Source: Selaginella moellendorffii
Lineage: Eukaryota; Streptophyta; Lycopodiopsida; Selaginellales; Selaginellaceae
Length of the DNA stretch: 64,000 nt
Reading direction: 5' to 3'
Assembly: GCF_000143415.4 (NCBI RefSeq)
Contig: NW_003314267.1
Coordinates: 2,748,363-2,812,362 of the forward strand
Shown: one piece after another, positions 46,673-56,713 of the stretch
Position numbering within the stretch: the first letter of the stretch is position 1
Layout of the letters: each line of letters starts with the position of its first letter
Program-made: the position numbers and the translations under genes
The notes under the pieces: generated by a model
Database searches by the model: none
What the model was told of the DNA's origin: nothing
Seen by the model: the letters and a program-made list of their open reading frames with translations, nothing else

Positions 46673-47305
46673 TGGTATCGGAGCTGTTCCTTAGTCTGAC
46701 TTTTATTGGTGCTCAAGTATATCACCATTGATGTTGGCATTGGAAGGTCCTAGGAGTGGGCCTATCCTTGAGGAGTAGCATGTCGAGAGGACATGGCTCT
46801 CCACTCAAGTTCATGCGTTCACATGTTGCAAATCATCTTTAAAAAAAAAGAAGATGATTTACATGTTTGATCCTTTGTCCCTGACAACTCTCTTTCCAGA
46901 CTTCTACTTTAACTAAACCTCAAGTTTGCTTTTGCATTGCTTTCAATTCAATCCAAAAAAAATTTATGAGAGAATGCGGTAATGACTACTTGAAACAATA
47001 GTCTAATCCCTATAGGCTAAAATTAATCTTGCCAACTCAAAATGTAACTTTAAGTTGCTAATATGCCTCACATAGGAGCCCAAGCACAAACTCATTTAAA
47101 TAGAACATCTTGCTCAAGACTTAAAGTATTATAGTGATGTGAAGCCTATCCTTATTCATAACTTCTCTTATGATCGAGACCAAGTAGAAACTAGTGCAAT
47201 AGGTTGGAATCTTGGTAAGGGACCTTAACAAAGGCTAAGCTAATGGTGGTCGGATAAACAAAGTAAGCTGGCAAATTGGAAAAAACAAATTTATAACTTA
47301 CAATT

Positions 47306-48650
47306 TGGTATCAAAGCCTTTTTCTCAATTTTAGTGAAGGATAAAAGCAAATTGCTAGGAGATGACTTAAATAGAGCATAAAAGAACCAAAGCAAAGATG
47401 GAACCTCCTTCGGAATTAGAGCCTTTAGTCAAACAAGAAGTTATAGATGAGGAATCCTTGTATGAAGAGGACTCTAGTGAGAAAACTTTTAAACAGAGGT
47501 TTAGTTGTTTAAAGTTTGATTGGATGTTCTAGAAGGATAATTGGCACAGACCAATGCCCTACTAGAGAACCTTGTACACAAGCCAAAGTGTGATGAGAAG
47601 CAAGAAAAAAGGCAAAAAAATTGCAAATGCTAGCAGTGTAGAAGGTGCAGACCATTTTGCAAATATCGAGGTAGAACTAAATAAGGTTGAACAAATAGAA
47701 GTAAAATCAATCCTTTAAGTAGTTCCAAAGCTCCCACTAGTCTTTAAGGGAGTGAATGACTATAAAGTTGTAGAAGATTGTTTTTATAATATGGAGGATT
47801 ATTTTTGAGTATTGTGGTTACCAAATTTGGAAAAAATCCCATGTCTAAAACCATACTTTGCAAATAACATTAAGTCTTGGTGGAAAACAATAGAGGCCAA
47901 CAAAGGAATGGTGGCCACTTGGGTAGTGATGAAGGCAAAAATCCATGTAACTTATATTCCTCTAAATGCTACTCTACACCTAAGAGATGAGTTGAGTAGG
48001 CTAAAGAAAATAGGAACTATTAAAAGGTATATGAATGGGTTTATAACCAAGAGGATCCTTGTCATAGATATGGGTGATATGAATGCGTTCATATCAGTCC
48101 ATACCTTCATAATAGTCTTACAAACTAGGGCTCGAGGTGATGTGATGGGTTGAAACCCAACTAGAAGGAAGTATTGGACGTAGCTATTAAAGTGTATTTT
48201 CATAATAACCTACAAAAGGGGAACATGATAGGGTCAGGGTCCACATTTAACAAAGGGGCCAAACCAAGAGGGACATATGGCAAAGAGAAATTTCAGAAAA
48301 GTTTCTCTAAAAATGAGTTTTCAGAGTTTTGGAAAGGTAGATCCAGTGGCTAGTGAGCAAGTATATGGGGAGTTAGGCAAAAAAGGACAAACCCATTGAT
48401 AAAAAAGCCAAGTCTGTTAGTGGTGTGGGAAATAATATATACTACAATTGTAGTGAAGTGGGACACTTTTTTAAAGAATGTCTCTACCTAAAGAAGGCTA
48501 AAGTCAATATGGCTATCAAGTTAGGTAAAGTCCAAATTGAGGTACATGATCCAATCCCTAAATCAAAGTTACTTATTACATGAGCAACTTTGGTAGAGAG
48601 TCATTTGTAACATCAACTACCCCTCCAAGGGAAGTGTGAGACACAAATCT
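47306..48650 (+). pseudogene. Ty3/gypsy gag, plus strand, decayed
   Basis: TGGTATCAAAGCC near 47,310 is an iMet-type primer binding site following an LTR end that resembles the reverse complement of 54,500-54,660. A gag reading frame follows with many stops. The best piece (47,812-48,153) reads NNIKSWWKTIEANKGMVATW, LNATLHLRDELSRLKKIGTI and GDMNAFISVHTF. It is homologous to the minus-strand gag at 53,663-53,971. A zinc-knuckle-like segment YYNCSEVGHFFKEC lies near 48,437; the first Cys expected in a CCHC knuckle is Tyr. Confidence 0.75.
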
Positions 48651-48889
48651 CTAAGCCCAAAGTGGAGCCAAGGGGGTGTCACATGGTAGTGGCTAAAGCA
48701 AAAACCAAATGAGCATACCATGTTTGGACTACAATCTTTGACTCAAAAAGTCGAGAGTGGGAGTGGAACTCCCAATGAAGTGCTTAAGGAACAAGCATGA
48801 AGAGATCAATAAGCAAGGCTCTAGAAAAGGGACATGAGAAGCACTGATATATGGCAATTGTTATGACATATAGAAGTGTTGAATCTAAG

Positions 48890-49770
48890 TTTGAGAAAGA
48901 GTTCAAGAAGGAGTCAAGAAGGAATCTAAGATGGAGTTCGAGATGGAGTCCGAGAAGGACTTTTAGATGAAGTCTGAGATGGAGTCTAAGAAGGAGTCTG
49001 AGAAGGAGTCCAAGAAGGACTTCAAGGTGGGGACCAAGATTGGGACTAAGACTGAGACGAAGACCGAGATTGAGATTGAGATTGAATCTGAGATGGAGTC
49101 TAAGATGGAGTTTGAGATGGAGTCTGAGGTGGAGTCCAAGATGAAGTCCAAGAGGGAGTCTGAGATAGGGACCAAGACCGAGATCGGGACCAAGATAGAG
49201 ACTCGAACTGAGACTAAGTCTGGGACTAAAATTGAGATTGAGACCAAGTCCGAGTCCGAGTCCAAGTCTAATTCCGAGGCTGAGGATGAAAGCCCATAGT
49301 GATCATCTCTTGGTAGGTTTGATAAGCTCCAAAAATATAGTAGGGGGAGGACTTTTCCTCTTTCTTTCCACAATTTGGGACTTTGGGACAACATTTTGAA
49401 ACACCGTGGCCCTACACGAGCTTTATGTGTACTCTCCCTGCCTTCTGCCTTTGGGTGCTCTAGCCATGGGCTTAGAGTGAGGTTCCGTGGAGCCATGCCA
49501 AATATCCAAGTAGGTAGTGCCACCCACACTTGGACTAGGAGCATCAGCCATTCAATCTTCTGGGGGAACCAAAACTAGCTCTTGAACACTTCACCAAGTT
49601 ACCCCATTTGTCGATTCATATTCACTCTAGCCTTGGACTTCCCAGTGGTTATCCCATCACCCTACACCTGGGTACAGCTTTCCTAGGCCAAACTGGGCTT
49701 TCTTGGCCAAATTGCCTCCACTAGAGTCCTCCCCCTACTATACTTTTCACCCTTTCACCCTTGCCAAATT
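48890..49770. repeat. head-to-head LTR fragments with GAGTC minisatellite
   Basis: About 48,890-49,280 is a plus-oriented array of GAGTCTGAGATGGA-type units followed by GATGAAAGCCCATAG and AAAATATAGTAGGGGGAGGA. About 49,450-49,570 and 49,700-49,750 are reverse-complement matches to 46,080-46,180 (GTGTGGGTGGCACTACCTAC, TTGGATATTTGG). Two LTR fragments therefore meet in opposite orientations. Confidence 0.75.
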
Positions 49771-50039
49771 GGAGCTTTCACCCTTGCCAAATTGGAGCAT
49801 TTGGGAATCCATCTTTGGAAACACACTTCCTTTCCCGCAATTCATTAGCATCCAACACATTAGTGTTCCTTGCCTAACTTTGCCATTTGGATTCCTTTTA
49901 ATGAATTCCATGGCCCACACTTGGCCACTAGTCTTTTACTCTCATCAGTCGATTGTTGCACCAAGCAACATAGAATCACTACCTCCATTCTTGAGATATC
50001 TTTTTGGTTACATGGCTAAGGTTCTATTTTGCCAAGTCT

Positions 50040-50330
50040 AGAGGGTGTTCACCCCTAGTAGATCTCTTTAGCATCGGGCTCTATTGACAGCCCATCTTTG
50101 CAACCCTCCCATGGGTCTTTTCTAGAGGTTACTATTGTATTGGCACAACTGATTTCCCTTTAGGTGTTCTTCCCACTTGGTCACTTCGACCAAGCCACAC
50201 CATTATCAATAGTTTAAATCAACACTTTAAACTAGGAACCTTATTCAAGGACTTTGTCCTTATTTAGCCATAAGATCACATAATGATTTTATCTTGACAC
50301 CTTAACAGGTTTGCCAATAGGTAATAGGTT
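50040..50330 (-). repeat. inverted copy of the 56,060-56,270 repeat
   Basis: Read in reverse, blocks such as GGTGTGGCTTGGTC, AAGAACACCTAA, TTTAAAGTGTTGATTT and AGGATAAAGT recur at 56,110-56,260. The two copies are ~6 kb apart and oppositely oriented, flanking the minus-strand gypsy element and LTR copy B. Confidence 0.7.
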
Positions 50331-50456
50331 TTTCAGACCTCTTAAGTTGTCTAGTTTGCCCTTTTTCAGCACACACCTGGTGCCACCTAGTTTTGGCATG
50401 ATTGGCTAAAAAGGATTGTGTGCACACAAATTTCGTACGATCATCTACATTTACCA

Positions 50457-53400
50457 CTATGAAATAGTTTTCCATATCGTAGACTCAATCTTCCAAAACC
50501 TGATAGTCCCACATGCCTCTGAAATTAGGTGGTTTTGAAGGTTTGAACTTTGAAACTCATGCAACAAGGGGTGGTTGAAGAACTTCATCGTCCTTAAAAC
50601 TTGAAGAGAAGTCCAGTTGTTTAGGTTTAGTTGGTTTAGTTGCCTCAACTTATTTTTTCCTCTTTTTGTTCTCCTTGGTGATAGGCTGTGTTGAATTTTA
50701 ACTTGGTGCAATACTATTCCAAGAGAGTTCTCCAGAGCCTACTGGTGAAGATCTTATCTTGATATAAGATAATCTCTTTTGGCCTTCAAAGAATAGATTT
50801 GCCACCTTCCGCATCCACTTCCATTATAGTGGGTATGAAATGTGCCATCTTTGAAAATCAGTCCACCACCACGAATATCACATCAATCCCCTCACTTGGG
50901 GGGAGTCCCGTGATGAAGTCCATCATAAGTATTTGTATGGATGATTTTGATTGAGATGCTTTGTAACAAGCCCCGATTAGTCTTAGTCACGGCTTTGACC
51001 TATTGACATGTTAGACATGTCTTTACATAGTCTTCGACGTCCTTAGCCATATTTGGCTAATGATACTTCTTCCTTAGTAAACCCATCGTCTTGGGCACTC
51101 TGCCATGTCCCACAAGAGGTCTGTCATGAGACTCTTCTAAGGATATCTTCCTTAGTTCCCCTTCTGGAACATACATTCTCATTTTTTTTTAGATGAGTCC
51201 ATTGCGTTCCACATAACTTGTTTTCTCTTCTATTGGCAGCCCACCTCTCTGATGAGCTTCTTGTGCCTCTTGGTTCCTCAGCAACACTTCTTGTGCTAGA
51301 CTATCATTCTTATATGCTGTCCGCACATCATCCCAAAATGTTGCTGTTATGCTACATATCACCAATTTTAAGCTTGCTTTTGACTTAGAGCATCTGCCAC
51401 GATGTTGCTCTTCCCAGGTTTATACAGAATCTCGCAATCAAACTCAGCCAATGCATTGGCCCACTGACCTTGTTTCCCTCTTAGGTTGGGCTGCGACAAG
51501 AAGTGTTTCGTTGCCACATTATCCGTGTAAATTTTGAAGTGCCTCCCAACATAGTGTCACCACTCCTTGAGCGCCTTGACCACTGCAAATAATTCCTTCT
51601 CGTGAGCAGGCCACTTTTGCTGACCCTTGTCCAACTTCTTCGAGAAGAATGCCACTAGATGGTTATCTTACTTCAAACTGTGCTCAACGCAAAGTCTGAA
51701 GCATTCGTTTCTACCTCAAAGTCTGTATCAAAGTTTGGTAATGCTAACACAGGAGTCTTCCTCAACTTTTCTTTGATGTGGACAAATGCCACCTCACATT
51801 CCGCTGTCTATACTATCTTCCCTTTACCCATTTGGTCTGTTAAGGGTAGGGCTACTCTCCAATAGTGTTTGATAAACTTTTGATAGTAGTTGCATAGCCT
51901 CAAGAACGCCCTCAACTCATGTACATTCGATGGTTGCGCCCATTCTTGGACCTTCTCGGGGTCCACCTTGAGCCCGTCCTTGCCCATCACATGCTTGAGA
52001 AACTTTACCTTTTGTTGAGCAAAGTCACATTTGCTCTCTTTAGCATATACCTTGTGTTCCCTTAGTTTTTCAAACACCTTTGTCAAGTGTTTGGTATGCT
52101 CTTCTAGCATTTCGCTATAGATCAAGATGTTGTCAATATAGATGACCACAAAGTGATCCAAATAGGGTACAAAGATGTGGTTCATCAATGCCAAAAATGT
52201 TGCCAGCATATTGCATAGCCCAAAGGGCATCACCAAAAACTCAAATCTCCCATACCTTGTCCGACAGGTTGTCTTCTCACCATCTTCCTCTACTACCTTG
52301 ATTTAGTAGTATCTTGACCTTAGGTCAATCCTTGAGAAGTATTTTGCCTTTCCCACTATTAAACAAGTCCTTAATCCTTGGTAAAGTGTATTTGTTGTTC
52401 TTTGTATACTTGTTGAGCAACTAGTAGTCTATGCACATGTACATAGATCCATCTCTCTTTTACACAAATAACACTAGTGCACCATATAGTGACTTGCTCA
52501 AACTCCTCAAGTTGGTGTTTGAGCTCTTTGAGTTCCTTTTCATTCAACCAATAAGAAGGACAAACCACTGCCTTAGCACCCTCAACCAGCTCGATCATAT
52601 GTTCTATCTATCTTATATTCAAGGGGTAACCCCGCTGGTAGCTCCTCCGGCATGGTATCATGGAATTCGTTTAACACCTGCTGGATAACTAAAGGTATTT
52701 TTATTGTTCCCGTCTTTTTGTCACTTCTCACCGAGAGTAAGTACAAAAATGCTACCTTGGTTCCTTTAGTGACTTATCCTCTCGTGGACACCAGGTTCAA
52801 GTAGGAGTCTTTGGCCTTACATTGCCCTAACTTAGTTCCTAGGCCTCCACCTTGGATTGTTCTCCTCGGGCATTCACTAGTACCATAAGGTTTTTATCTT
52901 GTCCATGTAGAACTACCATGAATCGATTGAATTAATCCATCCTAAAGATTACATCAAATCCCACTATGTCCAATACAATAAAATCCATATCTACTTTCCA
53001 TGTCCCTACTTTGACTCTTGTTTGTCAAAGTACTTTATCGATGCTTTGGCTACCTTAAACAAACTCTATAGTTCTTGGCTCACCCAACCATTACACCATT
53101 AGTCTGGCTTGCCAGATTATGTCTACAGCTACAAAATCATCCAAAGCACCCGTGTTAATAAAGATCTTAAGAAAGCTACCTCTGAGCTTCCCTTGGAGGG
53201 CTAGTAGATGTTGCAAATGACTCTCTACTAAAGTTCCTCGTATAATGAGTAACTTTGAGCTAGGGACTAGATCACATACTTTAGTTTGGATTTCATCATA
53301 GCTCTAGCCTTCTTTGGGTAGAGACATTCCCTCGAAAAGTGTCCCGCTTCACCGCAGTTGAAGTATATGTTGTTCCCATACTAATAGCAGACTTGACCTT

Positions 53401-54494
53401 CTTATCCGTGGGTTTGTCCCATTTCGCTTAACTCCCCCATGTACTTGCTTGCTAGCCCTTAGATCTGCCATTTTGGAACTCCAAAGACTCATTTTTAGAG
53501 ACCCTTTGCCATATATGCCCTTGGTTTGGCCCCTTTTCTAAATGTGGATCCTAACCCCGTCATGTTCCCCTTTCGTAGGTTATCATTGAAATGCACCTTG
53601 ATAGCTACATTTAACACTTCCTTGAAGTTGGTTGGGTTCTAACGCATCACCTCACTACGAGCCTAGGTTTGCAAGCCTAATATGAAGGCATGGAACACAT
53701 CCATATCACCCTTGTCTGTGACAAGTATCCTCTTTGCCATAAATGCATTCACATACTCGTGAATGGTTCCAGATTGCTTCAACCTACTCAGCTCATCCCT
53801 TAGGTGAATAGTAGCATTTGGAGGATCGTAGGTTGTGTAGATCCTCACCTTCATCATTTCCCAAGTGGTCACTGGTCCTTTGTTGGCCTCTGTTGTTCTC
53901 CACAAAGACTTAGCATTATTTGCCAAGTATAGTTTTGCATATAGGACCTTCTTTGAGCTTGGTAACTGCAATGCTCAGAAGTATTCCTCCATATCATAAA
54001 ACCAATCCTTCACCATATTATAGTCATTCATTCCCTTGAGAACCGGTGGGGGCTTTGGTTTGTACTTGGGAACTGCTTGAGGGATTGATTCCACTTCGGT
54101 ATGCTTAACCTTGTTCAATTTCACCTCAGTCCCCTCCAAAGGGTCCATGCCTTCTACACTACCAGGATCTACAGTCTTTTGTTTTTTCTTCCGCTTCTTG
54201 TCACGCTTTAATTTACGTATGAGAATCTCCAACAGGGCATTGGTTTGTGCCACTTTTTCTTCTAGAACATCTAATCAAATATTGAACGACCGAACCTCAC
54301 CACTAAACTCCTATTTGGAAGTTTCCTCACTAGAGTCCTTTTCATATAAGGATTCCTCATCCCTAGCCTTTTGTTCAATCGAAGGCTCCAGCTCTGGAGG
54401 AGGTTCCATCTCCGCCTTGGTTCTTTTATACCCTGCCTTTGCCATCTCCCAGCATATCCTTCCCTAGAACTAAGGAAAAAGCTTCGATACCAAA
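50457..54494 (-). mobile_element. Ty3/gypsy retrotransposon body, minus strand, decayed
   Basis: Read on the minus strand from a primer-binding site TGGTATCGAAGC (about 54,483-54,494). Gag follows (54,253-53,663: NNAKSLWRTTEANKGPVTTW, HLRDELSRLKQSGTI) and a knuckle FNCGEAGHFSREC near 53,360. A protease-like INTGALDDFVAVD lies near 53,150. RT is at 52,236-51,808 (PFGLCNMLATFLALMNHIF, YLDHFVVIYIDNILIYS, LRAFLRLCNYYQKFI), RNase H-like sequence near 51,400-51,750, and integrase near 51,000-51,200 (KYHxPNMAKDVEDYVKTCLT). The RT catalytic YxDD is YIDN, and many stops interrupt the frames, so the copy is dead. Confidence 0.85.
51808..52236 (-). pseudogene. gypsy reverse transcriptase core fragment
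   Basis: 142-residue open piece covering the RT palm and thumb: MPFGLCNMLATFLALMNHIF, the active-site strand VVIYIDNILIYS, then HTKHLTKVFEKLREHKVYAK, FLKHVMGKDGLKVDPEKVQE and ELRAFLRLCNYYQKFI. Family members have Y-x-D-D; here the second Asp is Asn. The flanking frames are broken. Confidence 0.88.
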
Positions 54495-54499
54495 TTGTA

Positions 54500-55550
54500 A
54501 CCCACAATTTTTTCCTTTCCAATTTACTAGCTTACCTTGTCTACCCGACCACCATGGCCTTGGCCTTAGTTAAGTTTCCTCGTCAAGGTTCCCACGTATT
54601 GTACCAACTTCTACTTGGTCCTACTTAGTCTCAATAACTTATTGCACGAACAATGGAGTATTAGCCATCCATCCACGAATTCCCAAATTCTCTCTCAATT
54701 CCCCTCCCAAGTTAGACTAGACTTAAGGTTCGGCTACACTCCCTACAGGTACAAGCAGCCAAGCACACCAAGCCTCCAGATTCCTAGCATCCATTGGTAC
54801 AACAAGACTTGATAATGGGACCCTCTAAATCCCAAGCCTTGGGTGCAACACTTGCTTCAAGACATCAGGGGGAAACATTGTGGCCTAACAGCCCAATATA
54901 GGTACCCTTACTCCCCCACTTCCATCCCGAAGGAAAGGCTCAAGCTCCTAGGAAGGGCGAGGACCAATGAGTCACAAAGTACTCAAGTGGGGCACCATTC
55001 CACATGAGTCGGGAGCACTATAGTCAGTTTCCCTTCTGGGAGTGGGAGCTACTCTTGAGCACTTCCTTGGGTGCCCCATTTGGCACCACCTGAGTTCATG
55101 CTCACTCCCACCCAAGGCCCCTTAGCCCTAGTTTCAACTTCAAGTCAATTTGGAAGCACCACTAGAGAGTTCCTTCAAGATTGGTTCTTAGACCTCATTA
55201 TCCCTACTATACTTTTGGAACCCCCTATAGCCACCCCCCCCCTCCCCCCCTCGGGAGACACACATGACCTGTATTAGTATTCAGACTCAGTCTAGAACTT
55301 GATCTTGCTCGATCTTGTACCTGACCTCAAATCTCGGACTCGGTCTCGAACTCGGTCTCAGACTCGGCCTCGGAATCAGTCTCAAACTTGGCCTCGGAGT
55401 CAGTCTTAGACTTGATCTCGAACTTGGTCATGAACTTATTCTTCAAGTTAGTCTCGGACTCGGTCTCATTCGATGAACTCTTTATTATTTTCATCATGCT
55501 TTTAGGGATCCTTTAGTTTTTGACACCTCGGGGAGTTGGTTCCTTACAAT
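54500..55550 (-). mobile_element. LTR copy B (5' LTR of the minus-strand gypsy element)
   Basis: Directly upstream (on the minus strand) of the primer-binding site, so it is the 5' LTR of the element at 50,457-54,494. It shares ~1 kb with LTR copy A at 40,385-41,450, including the C-run (55,232-55,250) and an outer array of GACTCGGTCTCGGAC-type units at about 55,275-55,470. Confidence 0.82.
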
Positions 55551-56713
55551 AAATTACTTATATTGTAGTATAGTAAGTTAATGTTGAAAAAGGAAATGCT
55601 CATTGAGAATGAAGGTCATCATTAGGACACTTAAACACTCTAAAACACTAGGAAGAGGTGTTTAGTATCATGAGGGCATTACATAAGGCCCAAGGGACTA
55701 AGTCCCTAGCGAATAATGGATAGAAAGTGCTATTTAACATTCAAGAAAGAAGTTAATTTGTCCGAATTAGACTAAGCCAAAGGAGATTTTGGCATGGCTA
55801 ACAATGGGCATAAACAGACCCATGCATAACAACATTAATCCTAGTGTGTGGGATTACACAATGAGCATATTCAAATTGAAAATCCACTCTCTAAGTTATT
55901 TAATAGATTCATCCCTAGGAATACTTGCTAAGGCATGGTAGAAAGTGCAAAACTACCCTCTAGATGGGAGGAGAATAACTAAAGGGCTGGTTTGGGCACA
56001 TTGCCATATATGGGGGATGCCCCTAGGTCATGGTCAACAATTTAAAAGTCTAGAAGATTTAGTGTCTATTAGCAAACTTGCTATAGTGTCAAGGATAAAT
56101 CACTAGGTGATGTTATGACTAAAATAAGGATAAAGTTCTTATAAGGTTAAAGAATAAGATTCTTAGTTTAAAGTGTTGATTTGAATTATTAATAATGGTG
56201 TGGCTTGGTCAAGGTGACCATGTGGAAAGAACACCTAAGGGAAATGAGTTGTGTTAATGTGATGCCATAGTAAGCTCAATTTCGTTAAAGTGGGAATTGT
56301 CATTATCCCACTTGTAAAATAAGGTTTCCAAACCTTTATATAGTATATAAATATAACAAAATTCAACCGCATTGAGGCACATGCCATTTTATTTTAAACA
56401 AGGAAATATCTACTCAATCACTTCTCCTCCCCCTGCCACTGCTTCACCTCTCTCTTCTCTTTGTCATCGTCGTCCAATTTCTTTCCATCCTTTTAATATT
56501 GGCTCAGTTGCTCCGAGTCTAGGTGGAGCCCAAGTCCCCATTCAATCTTTACTTTCCCCTTATTAATAAAACAACTTCGTAGACTTCCAATAACATGCTG
56601 TAACACTTCTAGTATAATGCAAATCCTCTCAAAGAATTGTCTTTTAATATTAATTCAATGGCATGGAACCCCATGCCATAATAAGTTACATTTTTAAATA
56701 AATACATGCCATC
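55551..56713. other. AT-rich repeat-derived spacer
   Basis: Contains the plus-oriented partner (about 56,060-56,270) of the inverted repeat at 50,040-50,330. Further right lie a half copy of the ATGGCATG palindrome near 56,379 and a near-complete one at 56,657-56,680. No gene supported. Confidence 0.55.
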
